Positions 50,671 to 60,800 of a stretch of 64,000 bases of DNA are shown here, one piece after another. Both the position numbers and the translations under genes were made by a program. The notes under the pieces were generated by a model, which saw only the letters and a program-made list of their open reading frames with translations, made no database searches and was not told the origin of the DNA. The DNA lies in assembly GCF_014203235.1 (NCBI RefSeq), contig NZ_JACHIN010000001.1:1550001-1614000 (forward strand), given 5' to 3'. Numbering within the stretch: position 1 is the first letter of the stretch; each line of letters begins with the position of its first letter. The stretch comes from Nonomuraea endophytica. Its GTDB lineage: Bacteria; Actinomycetota; Actinomycetes; Streptosporangiales; Streptosporangiaceae.

Positions 50671-51609
50671 ATGACGGAACTTGCTGAACGAGTCGACCAG
50701 GTCATCCGCGACGGTGGCGCGCCCGGCCTGCATGGTCTTGTGGTGATCCGTGGTGGCCAGACGGTGCTTGAGCGCTATGGCCAGGGCGAAGACTTCAAGT
50801 GGAACGACTCGATCGGCACCGTCGTCTTCGACCGCGACACCCTTCACGACATCAGGTCGGTGACGAAGAGCATCACGGCCCTCGTGTACGGCATCGCCCT
50901 GGGCAAGGGCTTGGTGCCCGATCCGGACGAGCCGCTGATGGCCGCCTTCCCCGAGTATCCGGACCTGGCCGAGTCCAAGCGGAACCTCACCGTCGCCCAC
51001 GCGCTGACCATGACGCTGGGCCTCGAATGGGATGAAAGCGTCCCCTACACCAGCCCGGCCAACAGCGAGATCGCGATGGAGATGGCGCCGGACCGCTATC
51101 GCTATGTCCTGGAACGCCCGGTCGTCGAGGAGCCCGGCACCCGCTGGGACTACTGCGGCGGCGCCTCCGCGCTGATCGGCCGGCTGATCGTCAAAGGCGT
51201 CGGCACCACGCTGGACGCCTTCGCCCGGGACACGCTGTTCGATCCGCTCGGGATCTCGTTCGAGTGGATGGCGGGCGATGACGGCGCGGTCTCGGCCGCC
51301 TCCGGTCTACGGCTGGCGCCGCGCGATCTGGCGGCCGTCGGGCAGCTCGTGCTGGAGGGCGGACGGGGGATCGTACCCGGGGAGTGGATCACGCGCTCGC
51401 TCACGCGGCACGTCGCGCGGGAGGACGGGTCGGGTTACGGGTACCAGTGGTATCTGGGCGACGGGTGGTTCGCCGGGTTTGGGAACGGGGGGCAGCGGCT
51501 CTTCGTCGTACCGGGCGAGGAACTGGTCGTGGCGACCGCGGCGGGCGAGTACAACGACTTCGGGCAGCCGAGCGCCTCCGCCGTCATGGACGCCGTGCTC
51601 AGCGGGTGA
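50671..51609 (+). CDS. Serine hydrolase, beta-lactamase/class C type
   Basis: A 312-aa cytoplasmic-looking (no signal peptide) penicillin-binding-fold hydrolase. S63-V-T-K66 is the SxxK motif; RWDYCGGASALIGRLI carries the YxN-like Tyr (as Y-C-G); GNGGQRLFVVP stands where class C enzymes have KTG/HxG. Probably an esterase or peptidase rather than an antibiotic lactamase. The 3' end overlaps the convergent LysR gene by 11 bp. Confidence 0.85.
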   Translation: MTELAERVDQVIRDGGAPGLHGLVVIRGGQTVLERYGQGEDFKWNDSIGTVVFDRDTLHDIRSVTKSITALVYGIALGKGLVPDPDEPLMAAFPEYPDLAESKRNLTVAHALTMTLGLEWDESVPYTSPANSEIAMEMAPDRYRYVLERPVVEEPGTRWDYCGGASALIGRLIVKGVGTTLDAFARDTLFDPLGISFEWMAGDDGAVSAASGLRLAPRDLAAVGQLVLEGGRGIVPGEWITRSLTRHVAREDGSGYGYQWYLGDGWFAGFGNGGQRLFVVPGEELVVATAAGEYNDFGQPSASAVMDAVLSG

Positions 51610-52459
51610 CCGCGCTCCTGAAGGCGGCCACGGCGGCGAGGATGGCGGGATGCCGGCCGTACCCCTTGCGGTAGGCGACGAGCGTGCGGCGGGAGAGTGG
51701 CAGCGGGGTCAGGCGCACGCCCGGCGGCGGCGCCTGCGCGGCCAGGCCGGGCACCAGCGCGACGCCCTGACCTGCGGCGGCGAAGGCGAGGACGGTGTCG
51801 AAGTCGTCCACGTGGTGCCGCACGTGCGGCTCGAACCCGGCCGCCTGGCAGGCCCGGATCGCCATGGTGTGGCAGAGTGTGCCCGGCTTGCTCATGATCC
51901 ACGGGTCGTCGCGGGCGTCCCGGATCGACGGCCGGTCGGTGAGGTACATCGGCTCCTCGAAAAGCGGCTCGGCGCAGATCCCCAGATCCACGACAGGCGG
52001 CACGAAGTCGTATTCGTGCACCAGCGCCACGTCCAGCTCGCCCGCCCGCAGCGCGGCCGACACGTCCGCCGGGTCGATCTCCGACACCATCGGCTCCAGC
52101 GCCGGGTGGCCCGCCGCGAGTTCGGCGAGCGCGCGCGGCAACAGCACCCTGGTCGCCGACGGGAACGCGCCGATCCGCAGCGGCCCGCCCGGCCCATCGC
52201 TGAGCGCGGCCAGCGCCGCCGTCGCCCGCTCCAGCTCTTCAAGTACGGCATGCGCGTGCGTCACCAGCACGTGGGCCGCCGGGGTCAGGCTGACCGTGCG
52301 GCCGGTGCGTTCGAGCAGCGGCAGCCCTGCCTCCCGTTCCAGGGCGCTGAGCTGCTGGGACACCGCCGACGGGGTGAAGTTGGCGGCTTCGGCGACGGCG
52401 GCGATGGTGCCGCGCTGGGCGAGTTCGCGCAGGAGGTGGAGCTTGCGGGGATCGAGCAT
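51599..52459 (-). CDS. LysR-family transcriptional regulator
   Basis: A 286-aa Lys[47 protein letters not shown] (1-58), effector domain from about 90 (GPLRIGAFPSATRVLLPRALA). Divergent from the DapA-like gene 47 bp away, its likely target. Stands 11 bp inside the end of the serine hydrolase gene. Confidence 0.9.
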   Translation of the reverse strand: MLDPRKLHLLRELAQRGTIAAVAEAANFTPSAVSQQLSALEREAGLPLLERTGRTVSLTPAAHVLVTHAHAVLEELERATAALAALSDGPGGPLRIGAFPSATRVLLPRALAELAAGHPALEPMVSEIDPADVSAALRAGELDVALVHEYDFVPPVVDLGICAEPLFEEPMYLTDRPSIRDARDDPWIMSKPGTLCHTMAIRACQAAGFEPHVRHHVDDFDTVLAFAAAGQGVALVPGLAAQAPPPGVRLTPLPLSRRTLVAYRKGYGRHPAILAAVAAFRSAVTR

Positions 52460-52506
52460 AAGACAAGCTTAGGCTCGACGGTAGGAATCGGCGCTGGACC
52501 TAATCA

Positions 52507-53406
52507 ATGATCGTGCCGCACCCTCGGAGGATGCTGAGAGGAATCTACGTACCGCTGATCACGCCCTTCACCGCGGGCGACCAGGTCGATCTGGAGGCGT
52601 TCGAGAAGCTCGCGCACCACGTGCTCGACCAGGGGGCGAGCGGGCTCGTGGCGCTCGGCACGACCGGCGAGGTGGCGATGTTGACCGCCGAGGAGCGCGC
52701 CGCGGTGATCGAGAACTGCGTGCGGGTGTCCGGTGAGCGGGACGTTCCGCTGATCGTGGGCGTTTCGGGCAACGACACCCGCTCGACGATCGCCGCCCTG
52801 CGTGCGTTGCCGTCCGGGGTGACGGCGGCGCTGGTGCCGGTGCCGTACTTCCTGCGCCCGTCGGAGCGCGGGGTGATCGCGCACTTCGAGGCGCTGGCCG
52901 AGGCGTCGCCGGTGCCGCTGGTGATCTACCACATTCCCTACCGGACCGGTCAGCCGGTCTGCGCCGCCACGTTGCGGCAACTGGGCGCGCACCCGATGAT
53001 CGCCGGGGTCAAGTACGCGGTGGGCGGCGTCGACCAGGACGCCATCGATCTGCTGGCCGACCTGCCGACCGGGTTCGAGGTGCTGGGCGGGGACGACGCG
53101 TTCATCTCGCCGCTGCTCGCGCTGGGCGCCTCCGGCGGCATCCTGGCCTCCGCGCATCTGGCCACGGACCGGTTCGTCGCATTGGTGGAGGCTTGGGAGT
53201 CGGGTGACGCCGCTCTCGGACGTTCGCTCGGACACCGGCTGGCGCGCCTGTCCGCGGCGCTCTTCGCCGAGCCCAACCCCACGGTGATCAAGGGAGTGCT
53301 GCACGAGCGCGGGCTGATCCCCACCGCGGAGGTACGGCTGCCGCTCCTGCCCGCCAGCGCCCAGTCGGTCACCCAGGCCACCGCCGTCCTGTCCACCATG
53401 AGCTGA
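52507..53406 (+). CDS. Dihydrodipicolinate synthase/N-acetylneuraminate lyase family aldolase
   Basis: A 299-aa class I aldolase TIM barrel: G51-T-T-G-E55 pyruvate-binding motif, Y141 in VIYHIPYRTG (catalytic Tyr), and Schiff-base K169 in IAGVKYAVGG. It is unlikely to be the main DapA because it stands alone with a LysR regulator, so a keto-acid aldolase or lyase in sugar-acid catabolism is possible. ATG 52507 gives eight extra residues before the usual MLRGIYVPLITPF start at ATG 52531; the start is uncertain. Confidence 0.87.
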   Translation: MIVPHPRRMLRGIYVPLITPFTAGDQVDLEAFEKLAHHVLDQGASGLVALGTTGEVAMLTAEERAAVIENCVRVSGERDVPLIVGVSGNDTRSTIAALRALPSGVTAALVPVPYFLRPSERGVIAHFEALAEASPVPLVIYHIPYRTGQPVCAATLRQLGAHPMIAGVKYAVGGVDQDAIDLLADLPTGFEVLGGDDAFISPLLALGASGGILASAHLATDRFVALVEAWESGDAALGRSLGHRLARLSAALFAEPNPTVIKGVLHERGLIPTAEVRLPLLPASAQSVTQATAVLSTMS

Positions 53407-53413
53407 CCTTTCA

Positions 53414-54559
53414 TCACAGGGAGACGTGGTGGCGGTACAACCAGGACAGGGACTCCTGGCTGGCCGCCTTCTTCAGGAACAACGGCATCATCAGGTCGCG
53501 GAACACCCGCCCCACCGGTCCGGCGGCCTTGCTGTTGCTGATGGTCCGCGAGTACGACACCACCCGCTCGGCCCGCTCCCGGCGCTCGTTCTCGAACGCG
53601 GCGAACGCGGCGCCGTGGTCAGGGGCGTCACGCAGGCAGCGGGCCAGTACGATCGCGTCCTCGATGGCCTGCGAGGCGCCCTGTCCCGCGCTGGGCGAGG
53701 TGGCGTGCGCGGCGTCGCCGGTCAGCACGACCCGGCCCTTGTGCCAGGTGGGGATGGACGGCAGGTCGTACACCGGGAAACCATCCCCGATCGGGCTCTC
53801 GCGCAGGAGGTCGGCGGTGCGGTTGCCGTCGTGGCGGAAGGCCTCGACGAGCAGCGGCCGCCAGTCGGCCGGAACGTCGCCCTCCTCACGCGGCAGGTTC
53901 GCGAACCACCAGATCTCACCCGAGTCCGCCACCGCGTAGCCGAAGAACGCCTTCTTGCCGAAGATCATGTGGTACGTGCCCGGTTCGCCGGTCAGGCCGG
54001 GGAACGTCGTGATCCCGCCGAAGCTGTACAGGCCGGAGTAGCGGGGCGCCGGGGCCTTCGGGTCGAGGAGGGTGCGGGTGCGTGAGTGCACGCCTTCCGC
54101 CGAGATCAGGATGTCGCCGGTCGCCTGGGTGCCGTCGGCGAAGTGGGCCACGACCTGGTCGCCGGTGTCGTCCAGGGAGACGAGGCGCTTGCCGTACCGG
54201 ATCTTGATGCCGCGCGCGGTGGCCTGGTCGCGCACGATGCGGTAGAGGTCGGAGCGCAGGATCGTGTGGCTGACGGTGCCGTCGTCGAGTGCCAGGCCGT
54301 TGGCGACCTCGCCGAGGTGTTTGCCGGAGCCGCTGGTCATGACCATGCGCGGGGTCGGGATTCCGGCGGCCATGACCTCGCGGTGCGTGTCGAGGACGCG
54401 CAGGGCGGACAGGCCGTTGGAGGCGACGTTCAGGAACGAGCCGACGCCTTCCGCCGTCGCGCCGTAAGCCTCGAAGATCTCCGCCTCGATGCCCGCTTCG
54501 CGCAGCGCCATCGCGGTCGCCGGTCCGCCGATCCCGCACCCTGTGATGAGAGCCTTCAT
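53414..54559 (-). CDS. FAD-dependent monooxygenase (PHBH-like)
   Basis: A 381-aa class A flavoprotein monooxygenase: ALITGCGIGGPATAMALREAG (GxGxxG dinucleotide motif, residues 3-23), ILISAEGVHSRTRTLLDP (DG-like motif) and RVVLTGDAAHATSPSAGQGASQAIEDAIVLARCL (GD motif). Resembles TetX-like and aromatic hydroxylases, so it may hydroxylate aromatic or antibiotic compounds. ATG 54559 has AAGG upstream. The divergent MarR gene and a perfect palindrome in between suggest induction by a phenolic ligand. Confidence 0.9.
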   Translation of the reverse strand: MKALITGCGIGGPATAMALREAGIEAEIFEAYGATAEGVGSFLNVASNGLSALRVLDTHREVMAAGIPTPRMVMTSGSGKHLGEVANGLALDDGTVSHTILRSDLYRIVRDQATARGIKIRYGKRLVSLDDTGDQVVAHFADGTQATGDILISAEGVHSRTRTLLDPKAPAPRYSGLYSFGGITTFPGLTGEPGTYHMIFGKKAFFGYAVADSGEIWWFANLPREEGDVPADWRPLLVEAFRHDGNRTADLLRESPIGDGFPVYDLPSIPTWHKGRVVLTGDAAHATSPSAGQGASQAIEDAIVLARCLRDAPDHGAAFAAFENERRERAERVVSYSRTISNSKAAGPVGRVFRDLMMPLFLKKAASQESLSWLYRHHVSL

Positions 54560-54569
54560 CGTGATAACC

Positions 54570-54589
54570 TTTCGTTCGGTCGAACGAAA
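54570..54589. promoter_or_regulatory. Perfect 20-bp palindromic MarR operator
   Basis: TTTCGTTCGGTCGAACGAAA: 9-bp arms with a 2-bp centre, located 11 bp before the monooxygenase start and 21 bp before the MarR start. One dimer there would block both promoters. Confidence 0.75.
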
Positions 54590-54610
54590 TATATGGCGAT
54601 TGGAGAGGGT

Positions 54611-55114
54611 ATGTCCAGAGATATTTCGGAACACCGAAAGAATCTTCTCCAGGCGCTCGGCGACGCGGGACGGGAGAGCAGCAACGCCGCGGTCATGTAC
54701 CACACCGTCATGAGCGGGATGCTGGGGCTCGGCGTGACCGAGTGGAAGGCCCTTGACCTGCTCCAACGCCTCGGGCCGCTGACCGCGGGCGAACTCTCGC
54801 AGCACACCGGCCTCGCTCCCGCGTCGGTGAGCGGGCTGGTGGATCGGCTGGAGGCGAAGTGGATGGTACGCCGCATCCGCGACCTCAAGGACCGGCGCCG
54901 GATCATCGTCGAGATCAACCCGGAGCAGCTGGCCGGGGCGAGTGCCGAGGCGATCGAGGTGTTCGAGCCGTTGATGCGGGGACTGGCTGATCTGTACGAC
55001 GCGTACACGGATGAGCAGTTGGAACTGATCCTCGACTACACGACCAAGGCCGCGGCGGTCCAGCGCGCCGCGACCGCCATCCTCACCGAACGCCAGCCTC
55101 GCCGATCTCCGTGA
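54611..55114 (+). CDS. MarR-family transcriptional regulator
   Basis: A 167-aa winged helix regulator: MLGLGVTEWKALDLLQRLGPLTAGELSQHTGLAPASVSGLVDRLEAKWMVRRIRDLKDRRRIIVEI is the MarR core (residues about 37-100, with wing D-x-R-D/K-R-R). ATG 54611 is preferred because GGAGAGGG precedes it by 5 bp; ATG 54593 lies next to the operator. Probably represses itself and the divergent monooxygenase. Confidence 0.9.
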   Translation: MSRDISEHRKNLLQALGDAGRESSNAAVMYHTVMSGMLGLGVTEWKALDLLQRLGPLTAGELSQHTGLAPASVSGLVDRLEAKWMVRRIRDLKDRRRIIVEINPEQLAGASAEAIEVFEPLMRGLADLYDAYTDEQLELILDYTTKAAAVQRAATAILTERQPRRSP

Positions 55115-55276
55115 TTAGGGCTTGACATATCCCCCTATTCACCCCAACCTGATCCGCATGGGTTCCCTGTGATTCTCGCACCGGACGCGTAGAGCCGCTG
55201 CTCCGCGATCCGTTCCGCCATCGATCCGTTCGTTTTCGATGCGGCATGTGTGCCGAGAATCGGAGGTGGCTGCTTT

Positions 55277-56635
55277 ATGCGTGCTACCCAACTAGCTCTT
55301 TCAGACATCACCAAGCATTACGACGACCGCGTCGTCCTTGACCGGGTGACCTTCACTGCGAAACCCGGTGAGAAGATCGGGGTCATCGGCGACAACGGCT
55401 CGGGGAAGTCCACGTTGCTGCGGCTGATCGCGGGGGTCGAGACGCCCGACAACGGCGAACTCACCGTCGTGGCACCCGGCGGCATCGGCTACCTCCCCCA
55501 GGCCCTCGACCTGCCCACCGGATCCACGGTGACCGACGCCATCGACCGGGCCCTCCACGACCTGCGCGCCTTGGAAGCCCAAATCCGCACAGCAGAAGCC
55601 CGCCTGGCAAGCGCCGACACAACCTCGACGAACACCACGGCCCCCACTCCCACGGCCGCCACCCCCGCCACCTTGACCAGCGGCACGGCCACCTCACCCA
55701 CGGGTGACGTGTCCACGGAGGCCGGGACGCGCGGGACCGGCGCCACCGCCGGAGGAACGCCCTCAAGTGGTGCGTCCGGACTGGAGGTGGAACTGGCTGT
55801 CTACGGCGAGTTGGTGGCGGCCTTCGAGGCACGGGGCGGATACGAGGCCGATGCCCGAGTGGAAGTAGCTCTGCACGGGCTGGGCCTCCCCGGCCTGGAC
55901 CGGGCACGCCCACTGGACACCCTGTCCGGCGGCGAACGCTCCCGCCTGGCCCTGGCCGCCACCCTAGCCGCAGCACCAGAGCTACTCCTGCTGGACGAAC
56001 CCACCAACGACCTGGACGACCAGGCCGTGACCTGGCTCGAAGACCACCTCCGCGCCCACAGCGGCACAGTCGTGGCCATCACCCACGACCGGGTGTTCCT
56101 GGACCGGATCACCTCCACGATCCTGGAGGTCGACCAGTCCCAGGTACGCCGCTACGGCAACGGCTACACCGGCTACCTGACGGCGAAGGCGGCCGAGCGG
56201 GCGGCATGGGCACTGGAGCACGAAGAGTGGAAGAACGAGCTGGCCCGCCACGCCACCCTCGTCGACGCCAACGCCTCCCGCCTCGGCGCCATCCCCCGCA
56301 AGGTCGCCAAGGCCGGCATGGGCACCGGCGCCTGGCGCGCCCGCTCCCGTACACATGGCGCGATGAGCCGCATCCGCCAGTCCAACCAACGCCTGGACTG
56401 GCTCCGCACCCACCCCGTCCCACCCCCACCAACCCCCCTCCGCTTCACCCCCACCCCCCTCACTGCTCCCACCACCCTCACCGCCCACCCCACCTCTCCA
56501 GAACGGTCCCCAACCACCTCTCCAGAACGGTCCCCAACCACCTCACCACCCCCGCCCAACCCTCCCCAGCCGGTCCCGACCGGATCTCCGCGACTCAACC
56601 AGGCCGAGTGCCGACGGACGGGCCGGACAGCGTGA
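55277..56635 (+). CDS. ABC-F ATPase, first half (split gene)
   Basis: A 452-aa N-terminal part of an ABC-F type protein (ribosome-protection or translation factor family). Walker A GDNGSGKST near 39-47, a long Thr/Ala-rich insert (105-165), ABC signature LSGGERSRLALA near 217, Walker B ELLLLDEPTNDLDD near 236-249, H-switch AITHDRVFLD. The linker Pro/Thr-rich tail (from about 380) ends at TGA 56633-56635 in a frame different from that of the second ATPase domain, so the gene is split. Start ATG 55277 with GGAGGTG. Confidence 0.8.
   Translation: MRATQLALSDITKHYDDRVVLDRVTFTAKPGEKIGVIGDNGSGKSTLLRLIAGVETPDNGELTVVAPGGIGYLPQALDLPTGSTVTDAIDRALHDLRALEAQIRTAEARLASADTTSTNTTAPTPTAATPATLTSGTATSPTGDVSTEAGTRGTGATAGGTPSSGASGLEVELAVYGELVAAFEARGGYEADARVEVALHGLGLPGLDRARPLDTLSGGERSRLALAATLAAAPELLLLDEPTNDLDDQAVTWLEDHLRAHSGTVVAITHDRVFLDRITSTILEVDQSQVRRYGNGYTGYLTAKAAERAAWALEHEEWKNELARHATLVDANASRLGAIPRKVAKAGMGTGAWRARSRTHGAMSRIRQSNQRLDWLRTHPVPPPPTPLRFTPTPLTAPTTLTAHPTSPERSPTTSPERSPTTSPPPPNPPQPVPTGSPRLNQAECRRTGRTA
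56493..56540 (+). repeat. 24-bp tandem repeat in the ABC-F linker
   Basis: Two perfect copies of CCTCTCCAGAACGGTCCCCA plus ACCA (starts 56493 and 56517), within the C-terminal tail of the first ABC-F half. Confidence 0.85.
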
Positions 56636-56763
56636 CGGCGGCTGCGGCAGATCGGGTACCCATGGCCGGGCGTCGCGGGGCGACCAGCCCCGACCAGGTC
56701 TCTGCGGCCGAGCCCGGCAGGATGTGTGCTCCCCGGTCGGAACAAGCAGTCCGGCCGGACGGC

Positions 56764-56835
56764 GCGTCTGGGTTGGACAGGGCGTCTGGGTTGGTCAGGG
56801 CGTCTGCGTTGGACAGGGCGTCTGGACGGGACGGA
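56764..56835 (+). repeat. 18-bp tandem repeat in the ABC-F linker
   Basis: Four copies of a unit like GCGTCTGGGTTGGACAGG starting at 56764, 56782, 56800 and 56818. In the frame of the second half they encode repeated RASGLD. Confidence 0.85.
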
Positions 56836-56880
56836 GCATCAGGGCTGGATCAGGTGGCGGGACCAGATCAGGTTGGTGGG

Positions 56881-57477
56881 GTGGAGCGGGTTGGGTTGGT
56901 GGAGCTTGGTGGGGTTCGGGTGGGCGAGCGGCTCAGGCTGGGCTCCCTGCGGATCCTGCCCGGCGAACGTCTGCTGGTCACCGGACCCAACGGGGCAGGC
57001 AAGAGCACGCTCATGCAGGTGCTGTCCGGCGAGCTGGTGCCCGACGCCGGGACGGTCAAGCGCCCGCCCCGCGTGGGATACCTACGGCAGGAGGACCGGC
57101 CGGGCCGGATGGACCGGACCGTGCTGGGCGCGTTCGCCGAGGGCCGGCCGGGCACCATCGACGAGCACGCCGACGCACTGCTGTCCCTGGGGCTGTTCCG
57201 CCCTGCGGACCTGCGGTTGCGGGTGGGTCAGCTGTCGTACGGCCAGCGCCGCCGCATCGACGTCGCCCGCCTGGTCAGCCGCCCCGTTGACCTGCTCCTC
57301 CTGGACGAGCCCACCAACCACCTCTCCCCACTCCTCGTGGAACAACTAGAGGAGGCCCTGTCCGTCTACCAGGGCGCAGTGGTGATCGTCACCCACGACC
57401 GCCGCATGCGTGCCGCCTTCCAGGGTTCACGCCTGGAACTCAAGAACGGCCACGCCACCACCCTCCAACCCACATAA
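56881..57477 (+). CDS. ABC-F ATPase, second half (split gene)
   Basis: About 198 aa forming the C-terminal ATPase domain: VGERLRLGSLRILPGERLLVTGPNGAGKSTLMQVLSGELVPD (Walker A GPNGAGKS), VGQLSYGQRRRIDVARL (signature, Ser-Tyr-Gly-Gln), LLLLDEPTNHLSPLLVEQLEEAL (Walker B), VIVTHDRRMRAAF. The open frame extends further left (to 56206) but only repeats are coded there, so GTG 56881 is given as the first plausible start. It is in a different frame from the first half; it could be made separately or be part of a pseudogene. Confidence 0.6.
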   Translation: MERVGLVELGGVRVGERLRLGSLRILPGERLLVTGPNGAGKSTLMQVLSGELVPDAGTVKRPPRVGYLRQEDRPGRMDRTVLGAFAEGRPGTIDEHADALLSLGLFRPADLRLRVGQLSYGQRRRIDVARLVSRPVDLLLLDEPTNHLSPLLVEQLEEALSVYQGAVVIVTHDRRMRAAFQGSRLELKNGHATTLQPT

Positions 57478-57803
57478 CCCACGCCCATCCACACCCTGTG
57501 GACGGGCACACCGCCAACATGCCCATCCGGCGCCTACGGCCAGGACCAGTCCGCACGGCGCTTCCGGCACGGGGCCCGTCCGTTCGGTGCCCTGTAGTCA
57601 GAGCCTGGCGTGGATGGTGCCCAGAGAAGGCAGCAGGCGCGAGGCAGGGTTGGGCGGAAGCGGATGACCGGGGCGAGTCAGACGAGGCAGCCGGGTGACC
57701 CGACGCACGAGCCAGGCGGGGTGGCCTGCGCGTGGGTCGGTCCCCGCGCCGCCGCCCCGGTCAGCGGGGCGGCAGGGCGGCGGGATTACCGGGCGAGTTG
57801 GGG
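57478..57803. other. Intergenic region after the ABC-F gene
   Basis: 326 bp between convergent genes with no supported gene. Its only clear feature is the hairpin at 57751-57773. Confidence 0.6.
57751..57773. terminator. GC-rich terminator hairpin
   Basis: GCCGCCCCG (57751-57759) pairs perfectly with CGGGGCGGC (57765-57773), 5-nt loop. It lies 31 bp beyond the stop of the large ATPase gene and probably terminates the flotillin/ATPase operon. Confidence 0.55.
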
Positions 57804-60800
57804 TTAGGGGTTGGGGGTGGATTGGCGGATGGCGGTGGTGATGTCGGTGACGCGGTCTGTCAGGAGGCCGATGGCGCCTACCGTTCGGGTTACCGGGTCG
57901 TCCTCGGCTCCGCCCAGCGCCCTTGTGCGCAGGTACGCGGCCTTGATGGTGGTCCAGCGCTCCTGCTGCTCCGGGGTCAGGCGTCCCCTGAGCTCGGCGA
58001 GCTTGAGGAGGTTGGCTTCGGCGTCGGAGGTGAGGGTTTGGGCCTCGCCTACGTAGTGGTCGTCGATCACCGCTTCCAGTTCGGCGTCGTTCATGGCGGG
58101 CACGATCCGCTCGGCCAGCTTGTTCATGTTCCGGTAGGAGCCCTGCAGCTTGTACGGCGGCTCGGTACGCGCGTCGTCCGACTGGGCAGCCGAGGCGATG
58201 TACGCCTGGTTGTTGGCCAGCACGACTTCCTGCACCCGCACCAGCTTGGCCAGCACGGACAGGATCTGGTCCAGCTCGACCTTGGAGTAGGGGTGCTTGA
58301 GCTGGTCGGAGCGGACCGTCTGGTCGCCGCGCGCCAGCCGTACCAGCAGTTCGACGTCGGCACGGTCGCGGGTGGAGAGCGGGGCCAGGACGGGGTTGGA
58401 GGTGAGGGCGTTGTCGACGTAGCTGAGCGCGAACAGCTCGTCGCGGCCGGACAGCACGTCGCCGAGGTTCCACACGTCGGCCCGGTTGGCGAGCATGTCG
58501 GGGATGCGGAAGCGCTTGCCGGACTCGGTATAGGGGTTTCCGGCCATGCACACGGCGAAGCGCTTGCCGCGCAGGTCGTAGGTGCGGGTGCGGCCGTTCC
58601 AGACGCCTTCGATGCGGCGCTGGGCGTCGCACAGCGAGATGAACTTCTGCAGCAGCTCGGGCGAGGTGTGCTGGATGTCGTCGAGGTAGAGGAGCGTGTT
58701 GTTGCCGGTCTCCAGCGCGAAGGAGATCTTCTCGACCTCCTGCCGGGAGGTGGCGTCGGGAGCCTCCTCCGGGTCGAGCGAGGTGACGGCGTGGCCCAGG
58801 GCCGGGCCGTTGACCTTGACGAAGACGAGGCCCAGGCGGCTGGCGACGTATTCCATGAGGGTGGTCTTGCCGTAGCCGGGCGGGGAGATGAGCAGCAGGA
58901 GGCCCATCTGGTCGGTGCGTTTGCCCGCTCCCGCCGCGCCGAGCTGCTTGGCCAGGTTGTCGCCGATGAGCGGCAGGTAGACCTCGTCGAGCAGGCGGTT
59001 GCGTACGAAGGCGCTCATGACCTTGGGCTTGTACTCGTCCAGCCGCAGACGGTCGCGTTCGGCCGCGACCAGTTCGACGCGGCGTTTCTGGTAGGCGCGG
59101 AAGGCGGGGACGCGTTCGGTGGCGAACATCCTGGTCCTGGTGAGGATCTCGTCGAGCCGCACGGGCAGCGTGCGCTCGGTGATGCGCGGGTGGGTGCCGA
59201 GCAGGCCCTCGACCACGGCGGTGACGGTCGCGCTGGATGCGTAGCGGGGCAGGTCGCCGCAGAGCTGCAGGGCGATGGCCTCGGGCAGCTCGGGTGACTG
59301 GTCGAAGGCGCCCAGCCAGGCCTCGGCGAGCTGGATGCGCGCGGGCGGATCGAGGGAGCTGAGGTCGTCCTCGAACGAGCGCTGCGCCTCCGGACCCAGC
59401 CTTGCGCGGAAGTTGTCCACTAGGGCGCGGGCCGCCTTGCTGGTGACGAAGCCGGGCGGGGTGGTGGCCAGCTCCTCCACGAGGTATTCCCCGGCCAGCC
59501 GGGCCACGCCGGGGGCGGCGGTGATCAGAGACGACAGTTCCTCGGCCAGGGCGGCCACGGCCTCGTTGGCGCCGAATGCCTCGCGTGCTCTGACCAGGGA
59601 AGACGCTCTGGTGGTGAATGTTTTACGTGAAACCTCGTCCGTGTGGAAGGCCCAGAAGAGCTGCGCCGCCGCTCTGGCCTCGGGGGAGTAGCGCAGCAGT
59701 CCGGCGCCGTCGCGCAGGCGGACCAGGGCGTCGAGGATCAGGGTGGCGTCGTGGTCGTGGACGCCGCGTTCGTAGCCCTCGTCGTAGCGTTCCTCGGCGG
59801 CCCGCCGTACGAGATCCGCTGACGGGTGGTCGGAGGTGCCGAGAAGTGCGGCGGCCAGGTGCTCGGCGCGGTAGACCTCGGGCGTCTCCGAGACGAGCAA
59901 CTGGTCCCAGAACGGGCGGGTGTCGGCGAAGTCGGCCGGGACCGGCGCGCGGTAGTCGGTGCCGGTGATGGCGAACTGCATCGCGCCGTCGTGGGGGACC
60001 AGCGTGAGGTCGACGGGCTGGGTGTTGACCGCGAAGCGGTGGCGCCCCAGCCGCAGCGTCTCGCCGCCCGCGTCGAACAGGTCGAGCCGGTCGCGCAGCG
60101 AGCGCCCGGCCTCCTGCTGGGCGGCCTTGACCCGGCCGTCGAGCTCCTCGGCGCGCACCGGGTCGCCCAGGGTGCGCAGCTCGGCGGAGACCGACTGGAG
60201 CTTGGCGACCATGGGGTCGGTGGCGAAGTAGGTGTTGACCTCGTCGAGCGAGGCCAGCCCGGCCACCCGCCTGGCGACGCTGCCCAGGATGCGCTCGGCC
60301 GAGGCGAAGACCCGGTCGGCGCGGCGGGCCCGCTCGTCAAGCTGGCTCTGCTTGCGGGCGGAGAACGCCTCGTAGACGTCCTCCCGCTTGGTCGTGAGCT
60401 TGGCGGCGAAGTCGTCGAACTCCCCGAAGCGGGATTCGAGCCCTTCCAACTGCAGCATGAGCTTGCCGAGCTGCTCGTCGCAGCGCTCCGGGGTGTCGGC
60501 CATGGCCAGCGCTCCGGTGATCGCCTGCCCGAGCAGCGCGAACTCGGCGGCGAAGGCGGCCCGCCCCTCGCTGGACAGCAGCTCCCTGCGCCGCCCCTCC
60601 AGCACCGCGCGGGCGCGGTTGACGCCGCCGAGCACCTCGGCGATGCGTTCCAGGATGGAGGTGCGCACGGTGGCGTCGGCGATGTCGAGCGAACCGACCA
60701 CCTCGGTGACCACCTCAAGCCCCTCGGCCTGGTCGGCCAGCAGCTCCGCCACCGGGACGGCGTCGGCCACCGTGGCGATCGCGCCCGCGTCTGCGGCGAG

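Noticed and set aside
55169..55192. Seven-codon leader peptide (GTG start, TAG stop) before the ABC-F gene
   Set aside because: ABC-F genes can have ribosome-mediated attenuators, but no ribosome-binding site or convincing mutually exclusive hairpins could be shown here.
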